Below, piece after piece: positions 62,401 through 64,000 of a stretch of DNA of 64,000 nt. How positions within the stretch are numbered: position 1 is the stretch's first letter; every line of letters begins with the position of its first letter. The notes under the pieces were generated by a model, which worked only from the letters and a program-made list of their open reading frames with translations, was not told the origin of the DNA and did not search any database. A program made the translations under genes and the position numbers. Source of the DNA: Ophiura sarsii (Eukaryota > Echinodermata > Ophiuroidea > Amphilepidida > Ophiuridae); the NCBI GenBank assembly GCA_035610835.1, contig CM069455.1, positions 53,300,639-53,364,638 on the forward strand, given 5' to 3'.

Positions 62401-62730
62401 GGTATATTATGCCGTCTTTTCCATGGAACGCCCTCAATCCTAGAAAAAGAATTTGAATCAGATTTACAGGGCGATACGATTCCTAATTACTTCAAAATCA
62501 TGGTTTGGGAGTGAAAATAAACATTCGGGTTAACCCACCCGACAGTTTGTTTTCACCGTCTAAATTCACTCTTAAACCATGATTTTGAGGTAATACTAGG
62601 AATTGTGTCGCTCTGTAACTCGGAATATATTTATGATTTATGATCAGAAATATAAATCTGCAAGAAAATCTGATTCCCAAAAAAATTCCGAGGATTGAGT
62701 GGTCTCCTGGAAAAGATCACATAATATACC
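62401..62730. mobile_element. Fold-back element of 330 bp
   Basis: Ends GGTATATTATGCCGTCTTTT and AAAAGATCACATAATATACC; the inner arms ATTCCTAATTACTTCAAAAT and ATTTTGAGGTAATACTAGGA continue the match. It is a nearly complete palindrome with a loop near 62540. No coding capacity. Confidence 0.8.
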
Positions 62731-62869
62731 TTTAAAATGTACACCTATTAGCAGAGTCTACAACTGTGTCCCTATAGTGTTGTTGTGCTGTATTTATTGT
62801 CTTTGCCATTTACACCAGTAAACACATCATAATTCATGCTTTCTGTTCATGTAGACTGAATCCTCTTGG

Positions 62870-63100
62870 TCTTCACAATTTACACACGGCCCCAGCGAGG
62901 GTGCTCGAAATGTGAAGACTGATAGAGGGTCACAGGGACCCAGTCTCGAAATGTGAAGACTGAAAAATAAAGTTTTAAAAGTGTGCGCTGATTAACTCAT
63001 GAATATTTCACCACTACCACGCCACACTGCGTCGCGTCGGTGGTTTCACGCAGGTTTGTGCATCACATGACGTGGCTGGGATTTACCTTCCACGGCGCAG
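62870..63100 (+). repeat. Short direct repeat TCGAAATGTGAAGACTGA
   Basis: The segment recurs at about 62909 and 62945, with ACCCAGTCT between; this core resembles the cassette at 63279. Nothing else recognised. Confidence 0.6.
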
Positions 63101-63278
63101 CGTGACGATCATGAAAATCGCGTCAGTTTAAATTTGACCAAACAGGTGCTTTGGCGTTGTTGTAGGGCGGATTTGCGCATGGGCAGTTAGAAGGGACCGG
63201 AAGTGTCGTGACTTCCCATGACACTTTTTTGTCGTGTTCTTTTCCCAGTCCCTCGATTTGGTCCGCCATTTTTAAAGA

Positions 63279-63320
63279 TGGCGACCAAATAGAGGGATGC
63301 GGGGACACAGTCTACTGTTT
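63279..63320 (+). repeat. GATGGCGACCAAATAGAGGG cassette
   Basis: About 38 bases matching the sequence that splits the ATM-like exon duplicate at 45863-45900, with minor differences. It starts the satellite that follows. Confidence 0.6.
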
Positions 63321-64000
63321 ATGCCTAATGCATACTCATAAGATGGCATTTGAGCGCATGGTGCAGGAGAAAACCAGTCATCCCATAGACAATAGACAAT
63401 GGACAAAATAGAACGGCTTATGACTAATGCGTAATCATGAGAAGATGGTAATTGAGCGCATGGTGCAGGAGAAAACCAGTCATCCCATAGACAATAGACA
63501 ATAGACAATAGACGAAATAGAGAGGCTTATGCCTAATGCGTAATCATGAGAAGATGGTATTTGAGCGCCTGGTGCAGAAGAAAACCAGTCATCCCATAGA
63601 CAATGGACAAAATAGAGAGGCTTATGCCTAATGCGTAATCATGATAAATTGGCATTTGAGCGCATGGTGCAGGAGAAAACCAGTCATCCCATAGACAATA
63701 GACAATAGACGATATAGAGAGGCTTATGCCTAATGCTTGATCATGAGAAGATTGTATTTGAGCGCCTGGTGCAGAAGAAAACCAGTCATCCCATAGACAA
63801 TAGACAATAGACGAAATAGAGAGGCTTATGTCTAATGGGTAATCATGAGAAGATGGTATTTGAGCGCCTGGTGCAGAAGAAAACCAGTCATCCCATAGAC
63901 AATAGGCAATACCCGAAAAAGAGAGGCTTATGTCTAATGCTTAATCATGAGAAGATGGTATTTTAGCGCATGGTGCAGGAGAAAAAAACCACCAGTCATC
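63310..64000 (+). repeat. ~100-bp satellite running off the right edge
   Basis: Seven units at spacings of about 97-108 bp, each with CTTATGCCTAATGCGTAATC, TTTGAGCGCaTGGTGCAGGA and AACCAGTCATCCCATAGACA. Length differences come from a variable number of ACAATAG repeats. Incomplete at the window edge. Confidence 0.92.

Overview
This is a window of animal nuclear DNA: AT-rich, with intron-containing genes and a dense load of repeats. Two metazoan gene families (an adhesion GPCR and an LRR-GPCR), the DNA-damage kinase ATM, and Penelope-like and RTE-like retroelements all point to a marine invertebrate. I favour an echinoderm or another non-vertebrate deuterostome, but that is inference from gene content. 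No alignment was run.

Layout. (1) About 3.4-18.1 kb, + strand: the 3' part of an adhesion G-protein-coupled receptor. I could chain 17 exons with matching splice phases (1746 nt, 581 codons plus stop) through a GAIN domain, a GPS cleavage motif, seven membrane segments and a short cytoplasmic tail. Its introns hold a 45-bp minisatellite that repeats an exon end plus its splice donor (5.68-6.97 kb), an intron made mostly of ATC and CTTCGT repeats (7.9-8.87 kb), and a 1.7-kb GC-rich fold-back element (10.06-11.79 kb). (2) 18.3-22 kb: a tandem segmental duplication split by an inverted-repeat element. (3) 22.7-27.1 kb, - strand: a decayed RTE-like retrotransposon whose endonuclease region is broken by a 1.27-kb inverted-repeat element. 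(4) 27.41-28.46 kb: a non-autonomous element with hAT-like ends. (5) 29.27-48.06 kb, - strand: twelve in-frame exons of an ATM kinase gene (688 codons, FAT domain to the N-lobe of the kinase). The introns are packed with inverted-repeat elements, a 5'-truncated Penelope-like element with a 13-bp target duplication, and truncated tandem copies of at least five of the gene's own exons. The catalytic-loop and FATC exons are not found in the window. (6) 49-56.8 kb: repeat-rich intergenic DNA, including an interrupted SINE-like repeat with nuclear-receptor-type half-sites and a 2.2-kb mariner-ended segment carrying a possible terminal exon. (7) 56.93-60.58 kb, + strand: an apparently complete single-exon LRR-GPCR with 23 almost identical 72-bp LRR units. 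(8) 60.6-64 kb: hairpins, long G tracts and a ~100-bp satellite running off the right edge.

The most unusual theme is recurrent tandem duplication across exon-intron junctions in two unrelated genes: donor-side copies in the adhesion GPCR, and both donor-side and acceptor-side copies in ATM. Both reading frames stay intact.
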